Shown in pieces: positions 22,527-30,148 of a DNA stretch of 64,000 nt. The DNA is taken from contig NZ_JAQMWP010000025.1 in NCBI RefSeq assembly GCF_030403745.1, positions 62,001 to 126,000 on the forward strand. The letters run 5' to 3'. The stretch's first letter is position 1. Every line of letters begins with the position of its first letter. The DNA is from Streptomyces sp. S.PB5. Its GTDB lineage: Bacteria; Actinomycetota; Actinomycetes; Streptomycetales; Streptomycetaceae. The notes beneath the pieces were generated by a model that worked only from the letters and a program-made list of their open reading frames with translations, did not search any database and was not told where the DNA came from. The translations under genes and the position numbers were made by a program.

Positions 22527-23081
22527 TCAGACGGGCCGCCGGGCGACGATCCTGGCGTGATGGGGGTCGGTCTCCCCCGCCTCGACCAGCGCCCACATCG
22601 ATTCGTCGAGGAACTCGTCGAACAGGTCGCCGAGGGCTTCGGCCTCGGCGGCGAACCAGGTCCACCTGAACCACGTGCGCATCCCGGCGAGTTCGCGGAC
22701 TCTCGGGCGCACGCGCTCCTTCCCGCCGAACGGGGGCGGGAGCCGGGGCTCGTAGTGGGTGAGTTCCAGCCCGGCCTGCGTGAGGACGTCGGCCACGGTG
22801 TCGGCGGGGTGGCCGTGCAGCGCCGGCGGTGCCGCGGCGAACAGGTCCTTCCACCTGGGAGTGGCGGCGAGTGCACGCAGGATCCCGAGGGGTCCGGTGC
22901 CCGCGCCGCGCGGCTGGGCGCCCGCCCACTCCAGCTCCAGACGGCCGCCCGGGCGCAGTGCGCGGGCCATGCGGCGCAGCGGCTCCTCGGCCTCGGACAC
23001 CTGGTGCAGCACCCAGGAGCAGTGGACGACGTCGGACCGCCCCGGTGGCAGGTCCATTGTCTTCCGGATGGTTTCCGTCAT
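22527..23081 (-). CDS. SAM methyltransferase fragment-like protein (N-terminal motif missing)
   Basis: 184 residues. The C-terminal half of a class I methyltransferase is recognisable: DVVHCSWVLHQVSEAEEPLR (post-motif II region) and MARALRPGGRLELEWAG (motif III), then WFRWTWFAAEAEALGDLF. The SAM-binding glycine loop (motif I, GxGxG) and the following acidic residue are absent; the protein begins only about 15 residues before the motif II region. The start has a fair AAGGA site 8 nt upstream, and the upstream DNA does not encode the missing part in any frame I could read. Either a remodelled small protein or a decayed remnant. Confidence 0.65.
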   Translation of the reverse strand: MTETIRKTMDLPPGRSDVVHCSWVLHQVSEAEEPLRRMARALRPGGRLELEWAGAQPRGAGTGPLGILRALAATPRWKDLFAAAPPALHGHPADTVADVLTQAGLELTHYEPRLPPPFGGKERVRPRVRELAGMRTWFRWTWFAAEAEALGDLFDEFLDESMWALVEAGETDPHHARIVARRPV

Positions 23082-23295
23082 GGGTGAATTCCTTCTTGCG
23101 TGGGGGGAACCAGCGAGACTCGACCGCGATTCGAGAGCCGGCCCGTATTGATCCCGTAAATTGCGTGGCACTACCACACACTAGAAGAGCGAATTCCGGT
23201 CCGGCATCCCCCGACCTGATAGGGGACACCGCACCAAATTTTTCCGCGTTTTTCCGAAACCTTTTCTTTCCGACACTTCGCGAATGGGGTTCACG
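23082..23295. promoter_or_regulatory. Divergent promoter region (methyltransferase-like / FAD hydroxylase)
   Basis: 214 bp with one of the lowest GC contents in the window. Has a repeated TTTTTCCG tract (about 23236-23265) and the small inverted repeat GTGG-CACTA-CCAC near 23165. Promoters for both flanking genes are expected; exact elements are not assigned. Confidence 0.4.
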
Positions 23296-24906
23296 ATGTC
23301 CACCACGCACCCGTACGACACGGACGTGGCCATCGTCGGCAACGGGCCGATCGGAGCCGCCCTTTCGGTGCTGCTCGCCCAGCGCGGCCGGCGGGTGACC
23401 GTCCTGGAGCGACGCCCCCGGCCGTATGTGCTGCCGCGGGCGACCAGCTTCGACGGGGAGACCGCCCGGCTGCTCGCGGCCACCGGGATCGGGGACCGCC
23501 TCGGCGGGATCACCGAGCCCGCCACCGGCTACCAGTGGCGCACCGCGGCGGGCCGGACGCTGCTGGACATCGCCTTCTCCCCCGAGGGCCGTTACGGCTG
23601 GCCCGACGCCAACACCATGCACCAGCCCACCCTCGAGGAACTGCTCGCGGCCAGGGCGGCGGCACTGCCCGGCATCTCCCTGCTGCGCGGGCACCGGGTC
23701 GTCGACCTCACCGAGCGGGACGAGCAGGTCACACTGACCGTCGAGGACGGTGACGGGACGTCACAGACCGTACGGGCGCGCTGGGTCGTGGGCTGCGACG
23801 GCGCCAACAGCTTCGTGCGCGAGCACCTCGGCGTCGCGATGACCGACCTCGGGTTCTCGTACGAGTGGCTGCTGTGCGACGTCGAACTGCACGAGCCGCG
23901 CGAGTTCACCCCGACCAACGTCCAGATCTGCGATCCGGCCCGGCCCACGACGCTGGTGGGCAGCGGCCCCGGGCATCGCCGCTGGGAGTTCATGCGGCTG
24001 CCCGGCGAGAGCAGCGCGGAGCTGAACAAGGAGGAGACGGCCTGGCGGCTGCTCAAGCCGTTCGGTGTCACCCCCGACACCGCCACGCTGCTGCGCAGCA
24101 CCACCTACATCTTCCGGGCCGCCTGGGCCGACGAGTGGCGGGCGGGCCGGGTGCTGCTCGCCGGTGACGCGGCGCATCTGATGCCGCCCTTCGCCGGACA
24201 GGGCATGTGCTCCGGCATCCGGGACGTGGCCAACCTGGCGTGGAAACTGGATCTGACGCTGCGCGGTCTGGCCGACGCCGCCGTCCTCGACACCTATGCG
24301 GAGGAACGCCGGCAGCATGTGAAGGACTCGATCCTGTCCTCGGTGCAGCTGGGCCGGGTGATCTGTGTGACGGACCCGGAGGCCGCCGAGGAGCGGGACG
24401 CGACGGTTCTCGCCGGGCGGCGCGGACGTACGGAGCCAGGGGCGCCCGAGCCGGCGAAGCCGTTGTCCGCCGGGCTGCTGCACGGGCCGTCCGGGGCTCT
24501 GGCCGGTGCGGTGGTGCCGCAGGGGCGGGTGTCCGGGCCTGGCGGCACGGGTCTGTTCGACGAGGTGGTGGGGCGTGGCTTCGTCCTGCTCACCACCGAC
24601 GACGATCCGCGGGCCGCGCTCGGTGCGGAGCGGTGGTCCTTCCTCACCGCGCTCGACACGCATGTCGTACGGCTGTCGGCCCCCGGGGAGACCTCGGCGG
24701 GGGCCGCCGATGTGGTCGATGCGGTCGATGCGGTCGACGTGGACGGGTTCTACCGCGCGTACTTGGCCGAGTCGGGCGCGAGTGCGGTGCTGATCCGGCC
24801 GGACTATCACGTCTTCGGCACGGCCGACGGCCCGGAGGAGACCGCCGGGTTGGTGGACGACCTGCGCAGCCGGCTGGGTACGGCCGTAACGGTCTTGGTG
24901 AACTGA
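23296..24906 (+). CDS. FAD-dependent aromatic hydroxylase (Rif-Orf19 / GdmM / MhpA type)
   Basis: 536 residues of the class A flavin monooxygenases. The FAD/Rossmann start AIVGNGPIGAALSVLLAQ is at about 12-29, the DG motif is WVVGCDGANSFVREHLG (about 163-179), and the second FAD motif GRVLLAGDAAHLMPPFAGQG lies near 280-300. The C-terminal thioredoxin-like domain typical of MhpA-type enzymes follows. In rifamycin biosynthesis Orf19 hydroxylates the AHBA-derived ring so that the naphthalene can form; GdmM of geldanamycin is a relative acting on a benzenoid ring. Therefore it does not by itself separate naphthalenic from benzenic products. The ATG at 23296 (GGGG upstream) is preferred over one 12 nt earlier. 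Ends 4 bp from the kinase gene. Confidence 0.88.
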   Translation: MSTTHPYDTDVAIVGNGPIGAALSVLLAQRGRRVTVLERRPRPYVLPRATSFDGETARLLAATGIGDRLGGITEPATGYQWRTAAGRTLLDIAFSPEGRYGWPDANTMHQPTLEELLAARAAALPGISLLRGHRVVDLTERDEQVTLTVEDGDGTSQTVRARWVVGCDGANSFVREHLGVAMTDLGFSYEWLLCDVELHEPREFTPTNVQICDPARPTTLVGSGPGHRRWEFMRLPGESSAELNKEETAWRLLKPFGVTPDTATLLRSTTYIFRAAWADEWRAGRVLLAGDAAHLMPPFAGQGMCSGIRDVANLAWKLDLTLRGLADAAVLDTYAEERRQHVKDSILSSVQLGRVICVTDPEAAEERDATVLAGRRGRTEPGAPEPAKPLSAGLLHGPSGALAGAVVPQGRVSGPGGTGLFDEVVGRGFVLLTTDDDPRAALGAERWSFLTALDTHVVRLSAPGETSAGAADVVDAVDAVDVDGFYRAYLAESGASAVLIRPDYHVFGTADGPEETAGLVDDLRSRLGTAVTVLVN

Positions 24907-24910
24907 GAGG

Positions 24911-26224
24911 TCACGGCCGCAGCTGACGGGCGAGGGCCACCGCGCCTCGCAGCGAGGACAGGGCCCCCAACGCGGCGGGCCCCACCTCGAGTTGCGGCAT
25001 CCCGGGGCGGGCGAGTTCCGCGAGCTGGTCCGCCACCAGGGTGGGCAGACCCGGGACACCGCTCGCAAAGCCGCCGCCGATCAGCAGGAGTCGGGGGTGG
25101 AGCAGTTCCTGGACGCCGACGGCCGCGGCGGCCACGGCCCGGCCGGTGCGCCACAGCGCCGCGATCGCCCACGGCTCGCCGTCGCACCAGCCCTGCCGCA
25201 GCACGTCGTACCCGACCTCGCTCCCCCGCAGCCGGGTCGCGTGGCGCAGGGTGGCCGGTCCCGAGGCGATCGCCTGCAGGCAGCCGCGGCGGCCGCAGAC
25301 GCAGGGCGGGCCGTCCAGTTCGACGATCATGTGCCCGATCTCGAAGGAGCCGCGGGCGGGGCCCGGACAGAGCTCGCCCCCCATGACGAGGCCGCCGCCG
25401 ACGCCGGTGCCGATGCCGACGTAGAGGAGGTCCTCGCAGCCCGCGGCCCGCGCCTCGGCGAGGGCACCGAGGTCGCCGTCGTCCGCCCAGGCGACGGGGG
25501 TGCCGGGGAACAGGGTGCGCAGTGCGCCGCCGAGGTCCGTGCCGGTCCATTCCGGGCGGCTCGGCCAGGCGGTGACATGCCCGTCCGGTCCGACGGTGGC
25601 CGGCACCGCCACACCCACCGCACGCAGGGGCGCGTCCAGCTTCTCACGCAACTCATCGACATGGTCGGCCAGTTGGGCGAGATCACGGTCGGCGCTGTGG
25701 CGCGGGCGCCAGGCGAAGACCGTCTCGTCCACGCACTCCCCGTCGGCCTCGACCCGCAGGGCGACCTTGGTGCCGCCGATGTCGACGCCGAGGTGGTGGA
25801 CGGGCGTGGGCTCTGCGGCGGGCGTTGTGTGCTGGGCTCGCCTTGTGTCGTGGGCTCGCCTTGTGTCCGGGGGACGCGCCATGTCCCCGGCGCGCGCAGC
25901 GTCACCAGCACGCGCCGCATCCCGGGCTGGCGCGGCGTCCCCGGCATGAGTTGTGCCCCGGGAACGCGCCACGTCCCCGGCTCGCGTAGCGTCCTCGACG
26001 CGTGCTGCGTCCCGGGCTCGTGCTGTCCCGCCGGTCGGCGCCGTGCCTCCGTTCCGGGCCCAGCCGGCGTCCGGCACTACGTCCCCACCCGGCGCCGGAC
26101 CACCGCCCGGCTCCGAGTCTCCGCCTCGCTCCGAGCCTCTGCCCGGCCTTCTGCCTCTGCCCGGCCTTCTGCCTCCGCCCGGCTCCGAGCCTCCAGTCGA
26201 CGCGTTGTCTCCGCCCGGCCCCAT
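24911..26224 (-). CDS. rifN: Kanosamine 6-kinase (RifN type, ROK family) with repetitive N-terminal extension
   Basis: 437 residues. Residues about 144-437 form a normal ROK sugar kinase: HHLGVDIGGTKVALRVEADG (ATP site), LYVGIGTGVGGGLVMGGELC, FEIGHMIVELDGPPCVCG and the zinc motif CVCGRRGCLQA. In the AHBA pathway RifN phosphorylates kanosamine. The first 142 residues are low-complexity (Gly/Arg/Pro, then Ala/Arg/Asp hexads such as ARAGDAARAGDM and DTRRAHDTRRAQHT), encoded partly by an 18-bp tandem array. They contain several AGA/AGG arginine codons that are rare in the rest of the window. ATG at 26224 has GGAG/GGGG upstream, 15 bp after the phosphatase stop; an internal ATG at 25882 would shorten the extension. 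Confidence 0.88.
   Translation of the reverse strand: MGPGGDNASTGGSEPGGGRRPGRGRRPGRGSERGGDSEPGGGPAPGGDVVPDAGWARNGGTAPTGGTARARDAARVEDATRAGDVARSRGTTHAGDAAPARDAARAGDAARAGDMARPPDTRRAHDTRRAQHTTPAAEPTPVHHLGVDIGGTKVALRVEADGECVDETVFAWRPRHSADRDLAQLADHVDELREKLDAPLRAVGVAVPATVGPDGHVTAWPSRPEWTGTDLGGALRTLFPGTPVAWADDGDLGALAEARAAGCEDLLYVGIGTGVGGGLVMGGELCPGPARGSFEIGHMIVELDGPPCVCGRRGCLQAIASGPATLRHATRLRGSEVGYDVLRQGWCDGEPWAIAALWRTGRAVAAAAVGVQELLHPRLLLIGGGFASGVPGLPTLVADQLAELARPGMPQLEVGPAALGALSSLRGAVALARQLRP
26100..26189. repeat. Five tandem 18-bp repeats in the 5' part of the kinase gene
   Basis: Units at 26100-26117, 26118-26135, 26136-26153, 26154-26171 and 26172-26189. Units three and four are identical (CCTCTGCCCGGCCTTCTG) and the others differ at a few positions. 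In the kinase frame they encode six-residue repeats of the PGRGRR type. A related degenerate series continues to about 25833, where TGGGCTCGCCTTGTGTC appears twice 18 bp apart. Confidence 0.85.
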
Positions 26225-26239
26225 CCCCCGCCCCGCTCC

Positions 26240-26956
26240 TCAGACACCTGGTACGGACGGGCACAGGGCCAGCAGGTCGGCGGGGCGGCGCAGGACGACG
26301 CCCGGCTCGGCGGCGAGGAGTTCGCCGGCGTCCGAGAGGGCCCACAGGGCGCCCGCCGAGGCCACGCCGGCGCCGTGGGCGCTGGCGATGTCGGTCGCCG
26401 CGTCGCCCACCATGACGGCCTCCTCGGGAGAGAAGCCCATGAGGTCCAGGGCGTGCTCGACGATGTCCGGGGCCGGTTTGGGGTGGGCCACCTCGTCCGA
26501 GCCGATGACGTGGTCGAAGAAGGGCAGCAGGCCCAGCTGGTCGAGCAGGGAGCGGGCGCGCGGTCCGCTCTTGCCCGTGGCGACGGCGAGCCTGAGGCCG
26601 CGTACGCGCAGGGTGGTGAGCAGTTCCACGATGCCGTCGAAGACCGGGACCTGGGGGGCGAGCCGGTAGCTCTCGCGGACGAAGGGCTCCTCCATCTCCA
26701 GGGGCAGGCCCATGATCCGCATGATGTCCGGGAAGTAGCGGCCCAGGTGGCGGGTGTACTCCTCGAAGGGAGCCGGGCCGTCGCCGACGACCTCCTTGTA
26801 GGCGATGGCGAACGCCTCGTACATCACCGCGAAGCTGTCGACGAGGACCCCGTCCAGGTCGAAGACCACGGCGCGGACGACCGGCTGAAGGGTCTGCGTC
26901 GCAGTCGCCGTCACCGTCGCCGTGGCGGTCGTCTGGGGTGAGATCTCTGATCGCAT
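26240..26956 (-). CDS. rifM: HAD-family phosphatase of the AHBA pathway (RifM type)
   Basis: 238 residues. HAD motifs: AVVFDLDGVLVDSFAVMYEA (motif I, nucleophile Asp), RLAVATGKSGPRARSLL (motif II), HPKPAPDIVEHAL (motif III Lys) and AVMVGDAATDIASAHGAG (motif IV). The cap lies between motifs I and II, as in CbbY/Gph-like enzymes. RifM acts in the sugar branch that makes kanosamine. The first 25 residues hold a Thr/Ala tract (TTATATVTATATQT). ATG at 26956 was chosen with AGGAGG about 9 nt upstream; a GTG at 26968 overlaps that site. It lies 15 bp after the oxidoreductase stop. Confidence 0.92.
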   Translation of the reverse strand: MRSEISPQTTATATVTATATQTLQPVVRAVVFDLDGVLVDSFAVMYEAFAIAYKEVVGDGPAPFEEYTRHLGRYFPDIMRIMGLPLEMEEPFVRESYRLAPQVPVFDGIVELLTTLRVRGLRLAVATGKSGPRARSLLDQLGLLPFFDHVIGSDEVAHPKPAPDIVEHALDLMGFSPEEAVMVGDAATDIASAHGAGVASAGALWALSDAGELLAAEPGVVLRRPADLLALCPSVPGV

Positions 26957-26971
26957 GGGCTTGTTCACCTC

Positions 26972-28048
26972 CTACTGATGGGCGGGTACGGCACTGCGCA
27001 CGGTCCCGCCACGGGCCGAGGCGTAGAACTCCTCGATGAGGCGGACCGTCGTACGGGCCTCGTCGACGGCTCTGCCGCGGCGGGCGGGGTCGGACAGGAG
27101 GGCGGCGAGAGAGTCGAGTTGGCGCCCGTACTCGTGGCCGATGGGTTCGTCCGGGACCGGCAGGGGGGTGGTGGTGCCCTCGCGGGTCAGGGTCAGCCGG
27201 GCGTGGGGGGCGCGGTTGGGGCTGAAGCCGAAGGTGCAGCTCAGTTCGGCGGTCGCGGCGCTGCCCGCCAGTCGGATGCGGGTCACGTCGAGTGCCTCGT
27301 GGGAGGCCCAGCCTGCGCGCAGGGAGACCGAGACGCCGTCGTCGCGGACGAAGAAGCCGCGGGCGGTGTCCTCGACGTCACCGGCGGCGGCGGTGGCGGC
27401 GGGTTCGTCCTGTCGCCAGGCCGCGCCGAAGGTCCCCGCGCCGACGAAGTCGTTCGAGGTGACACCCACGACCTGGGTGAAGCCGGCCGGGCCGAGCAGG
27501 GACGCGAGCGTGTCGAACAGGTGCCAGCCGAGGTCGAACAGGACGCCGCCGCCGGCCTTGCTGCGCTGGGTGAACCAGCCGCCGGCCTGCGGGATGCCGC
27601 GCGCCCTCACCCACGCCAGGTCGGCATGGCGGATCCGGCCCAGCTCCGGCACCAGGCGGGCCAGGGCGGTCACGTCACCGCGGTGCGCGGCGGCACTCCC
27701 GGCGAGCAGCACGGCGCCGCCGGTGCGTTCGGCGGCGGCCAGGATGTCGGCCTCCTCGGAGGTCAGGCACACCGGCTTCTCCAGGAAGACGGAGATGCCC
27801 CGGCGCAGCAGCGCGGCCGCGACCTCGGCGTGCAGATGATTGGGGACGGCGACGACGGCCAGGTCGACGTCATGGGCCGTGAGCGCGTCCGCCGTCGGAT
27901 GGACCGGCACACCCGGTGCCACGTCGGGTGCCCCCTGCTCGGGGTCGACTACGGCCACGACGTCGAAGTCGGCGTGCGCGGCCAGCCGGGGCAGCCAGAG
28001 CTCCCGCCCCGCCCAGCCGAGCCCGACGACGGCTGTCCTGACGCTCAT
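26972..28048 (-). CDS. rifL: Gfo/Idh/MocA-type oxidoreductase (RifL)
   Basis: 358 residues. N-terminal Rossmann domain VRTAVVGLGWAGRELWLPRL, then VAVVPNHLHAEVAAALLRRG, the catalytic motif SVFLEKPVCLTSEEA and a C-terminal alpha/beta domain with GGGVLFDLGWHLFDTL. In the AHBA pathway RifL works with RifK to oxidise C3 of UDP-glucose before transamination, giving the kanosamine branch. The ATG overlaps the stop of the AHBA synthase gene (ATGA), which fits the two proteins acting together. The frame remains open far upstream inside the AHBA synthase gene, but that part is a shadow. Confidence 0.93.
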   Translation of the reverse strand: MSVRTAVVGLGWAGRELWLPRLAAHADFDVVAVVDPEQGAPDVAPGVPVHPTADALTAHDVDLAVVAVPNHLHAEVAAALLRRGISVFLEKPVCLTSEEADILAAAERTGGAVLLAGSAAAHRGDVTALARLVPELGRIRHADLAWVRARGIPQAGGWFTQRSKAGGGVLFDLGWHLFDTLASLLGPAGFTQVVGVTSNDFVGAGTFGAAWRQDEPAATAAAGDVEDTARGFFVRDDGVSVSLRAGWASHEALDVTRIRLAGSAATAELSCTFGFSPNRAPHARLTLTREGTTTPLPVPDEPIGHEYGRQLDSLAALLSDPARRGRAVDEARTTVRLIEEFYASARGGTVRSAVPAHQ

Positions 28049-29205
28049 ACGGCGGCCACGGCGTCCGCGATGATCTCCGCCGTGCGGTGCAGGGCCTGCT
28101 CCTCGGCGAGGAGGGTGCGGTGGTGCAGCCAGATGCAGTCCGCGCTGATGGCCTCGGTGTTGGGGCAGCGGGCGGCGACCTGGTCGACGGTCTCGTCGGG
28201 GGCGCCCGTCTCCCAGAAGGCGTCGGTGCGGTAGATGGCGCGGAAGGCGGCGAACGCCGGTATGCCGGCCGCCACGAGCCGGTCGACCAAGGCGTTGCGG
28301 TTCTCCTCGCCGATGCCGGGCACCCGGAACATCGCCATGTAGTGCGAGGGGAAGTCGGTGCGCCCGTCGGGGCGGTGCGGGACGATGCCGTCGATCTGCG
28401 CCAGCAGCGGGGAGAGGACCGCCCAGCGCTGCTGGCGCGTCCTGATCTGCCCTTCCAGGCGCCCGAGTTGGGCTCGCAGGACCGCGGCCGAGAACTCGTT
28501 CATCCGCAGGTTGGAACCGGCGACCTGGTGCAGATAGCGGCGGTCGGTGCGGGGGCGTCCGCAGCTGTGCCTCAGGAATGCCGCCTCGTAGCGCTCCGAG
28601 TCCGGGAACAGGACGGCGCCGCCCTCGCCCGCGGTCATCAGTTTGCCGTTCTGGAAGCTGAACGCGGCGACGGTGCCGTGCTCGCCGACGCGCTTGCCCT
28701 GCCAGCGGGCGGCGTGGGCGTGGGCGGCGTCCTGGAGCAGCGGGACTCCGGTGTCGGCGGAGAGCTTGCCGAGCGCGTCCATGTCGGCGAGGAAGCCGGC
28801 CATGTGCACGGGCATGATGACGCGGGTGCGCGGGGTCACGGCCGCCGCGGCCGCCGCCACGTCGATGTTGTACGTGTCCGGGTCCACGTCCACCGGGACG
28901 GCGACGGCACCGAGCCGCTGCGCCGCCTGGGAGGAGGAGATGAAGGTGAAGGCCGGGACGATGACCTCGGTGCCCGGGCCGACTCCCATGACCTGGAGGG
29001 CGAGTTCGAGGGCGTGGGTGCCGTTGGTGACGGCGAGGGCGTGCGGGGCTCCGTGGAAGGCGGCGAACTCCCGCTCGAAGGAGTCGACTTCGCTGCCGCC
29101 CATCCGCCACCACTGGCCCTGCTCGAGTGCACGGATGAGGCCCTCGCGCTCGTGTCCGTCGTACTGCGGCCACTCGGGGAATTCCGGCGCCTGTCGCACG
29201 TTCAT
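28045..29205 (-). CDS. rifK: AHBA synthase (RifK type), PLP-dependent
   Basis: 386 residues, essentially the length of RifK. DegT/DnrJ/EryC1 fold: LEQGQWWRMGGSEVDSFERE, VTNGTHALELALQVMGVGPG, LLQDAAHAHAARWQGKRVGE and the PLP lysine in AAFSFQNGKLMTAGEGGAVL. The region RRYLHQVAGSNLRMNEFSAA is characteristic of AHBA synthases. It aromatises aminodehydroshikimate to 3-amino-5-hydroxybenzoate, the PKS starter unit, and with RifL transaminates the 3-keto sugar nucleotide. ATG at 29205 has TTGGAGA upstream. It is preceded by a 130-bp AT-richer gap, so it may start its own transcript. Marker gene for ansamycin-type loci. Confidence 0.97.
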   Translation of the reverse strand: MNVRQAPEFPEWPQYDGHEREGLIRALEQGQWWRMGGSEVDSFEREFAAFHGAPHALAVTNGTHALELALQVMGVGPGTEVIVPAFTFISSSQAAQRLGAVAVPVDVDPDTYNIDVAAAAAAVTPRTRVIMPVHMAGFLADMDALGKLSADTGVPLLQDAAHAHAARWQGKRVGEHGTVAAFSFQNGKLMTAGEGGAVLFPDSERYEAAFLRHSCGRPRTDRRYLHQVAGSNLRMNEFSAAVLRAQLGRLEGQIRTRQQRWAVLSPLLAQIDGIVPHRPDGRTDFPSHYMAMFRVPGIGEENRNALVDRLVAAGIPAFAAFRAIYRTDAFWETGAPDETVDQVAARCPNTEAISADCIWLHHRTLLAEEQALHRTAEIIADAVAAV

Positions 29206-29335
29206 GATTCTCCAAGAGATCGGACAAGAAATCGGAAATGACTCGATGCAGGGCACAGAACTACTGCACAACAGGTCCAAAGTAGGTTCCTGCCGGTCCT
29301 CCTGCATCCCTTGATCCGGTAGTGAGCGGCGGAAT
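29206..29335 (-). promoter_or_regulatory. Probable promoter upstream of the AHBA synthase gene
   Basis: 130-bp gap inside an otherwise tightly overlapping same-strand run, with clearly lower GC than either flank. Reading on the minus strand it leads into TTGGAGA and the ATG of the AHBA synthase. No precise -35/-10 pair is assigned. Confidence 0.45.
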
Positions 29336-30148
29336 TCACCGCAACTCGAAGAAGGCTCTATAGGAATTCAGTTGTCCCTCGAGCATGTGAATTCCGTGAT
29401 GGATGCGGTGTCCTCGGGCGGCGGCCTCGCGCAGGAGCCGGGTCTCGTGGGGCTTCATGACGATGTCGGCGACGATGCTGCCCGGTCGCAGCGCGGCCGG
29501 TTCGAACGGCAGCGGGTCGTCCGGGCGCAGCCCGAGCGGGGTGGCGTTGACCGCGATGTCGACGTCCCCCAGCTGTGGTCCGCCCAGGGTGTGCACCCGG
29601 TCGGGCCAGTGCGCCCGGAGCCGGGCGGCGAGCGCGGTGAGCCGCGCGGTGTCCGTGTCGTACAGGGAGAGCCGGTCGACGCCGGCGGACAGGAGGGCTG
29701 CGGCGATGGCGCTGCCCGCTCCGCCCGTGCCGACGAGTGCGGCGCGGGTGCCCTCGATGTCGTGTCCGGCCTCGTCGAGTCCGACCAGGAAGCCCAGTCC
29801 GTCGAAGTTCTCCGCGAGCCAGCGGCCGTCGGCCTCGCGGCGCAGCACATTGGCGGTGCCGACGATGTCGACGGTCCTGGAGCGGCGGTCGGCGAGCCGG
29901 CGGACGGCCGCCTTGTGGGGCACGGTGACGAACAGGCCGTCGAGGTTGGCGACCTGCTTCAGGCCGTTCACGATCGCGTCGAGGTGCTGCGGCCGGGCGT
30001 GCACCGGGACGACGATCGCGTCGATGCCGAGTCCGGCGAGGACCGGGTTCATCAGCGTGGGCGCCTGGACCTGCGCGACGGGGTCGCCGAGGACAGCGTA
30101 CAGCCGGGTGGTGCCCTGGACGGTGGGGGCCGGTGCGGGGTCGGTCAT
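29336..30148 (-). CDS. rifI: Shikimate/quinate dehydrogenase-like enzyme (RifI type)
   Basis: 270 residues. Shikimate-dehydrogenase fold: LYAVLGDPVAQVQAPTLMN (substrate site, with VAQVQAP in place of the SxSxSP pattern), DGLFVTVPHKAAVRRL with the catalytic Lys, ENFDGLGFLVGLD with the partner Asp and the NADP motif ALVGTGGAGSAIAAALL. RifI is present in AHBA clusters, acts as an aminoquinate dehydrogenase and is thought not to be essential for AHBA. It overlaps the DAHP synthase gene by one base (TGATG). Confidence 0.93.
   Translation of the reverse strand: MTDPAPAPTVQGTTRLYAVLGDPVAQVQAPTLMNPVLAGLGIDAIVVPVHARPQHLDAIVNGLKQVANLDGLFVTVPHKAAVRRLADRRSRTVDIVGTANVLRREADGRWLAENFDGLGFLVGLDEAGHDIEGTRAALVGTGGAGSAIAAALLSAGVDRLSLYDTDTARLTALAARLRAHWPDRVHTLGGPQLGDVDIAVNATPLGLRPDDPLPFEPAALRPGSIVADIVMKPHETRLLREAAARGHRIHHGIHMLEGQLNSYRAFFELR

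Noticed and set aside
22200..22876. Longer thioesterase start upstream of 22138
   Set aside because: The open frame continues but crosses the divergent promoter and the ferredoxin gene. Codon character and motifs begin only near 22138.
28049..29227. A long minus-strand open frame extending the RifL gene upstream
   Set aside because: It lies in another frame entirely within the AHBA synthase gene. RifL has a natural start overlapping the AHBA synthase stop.
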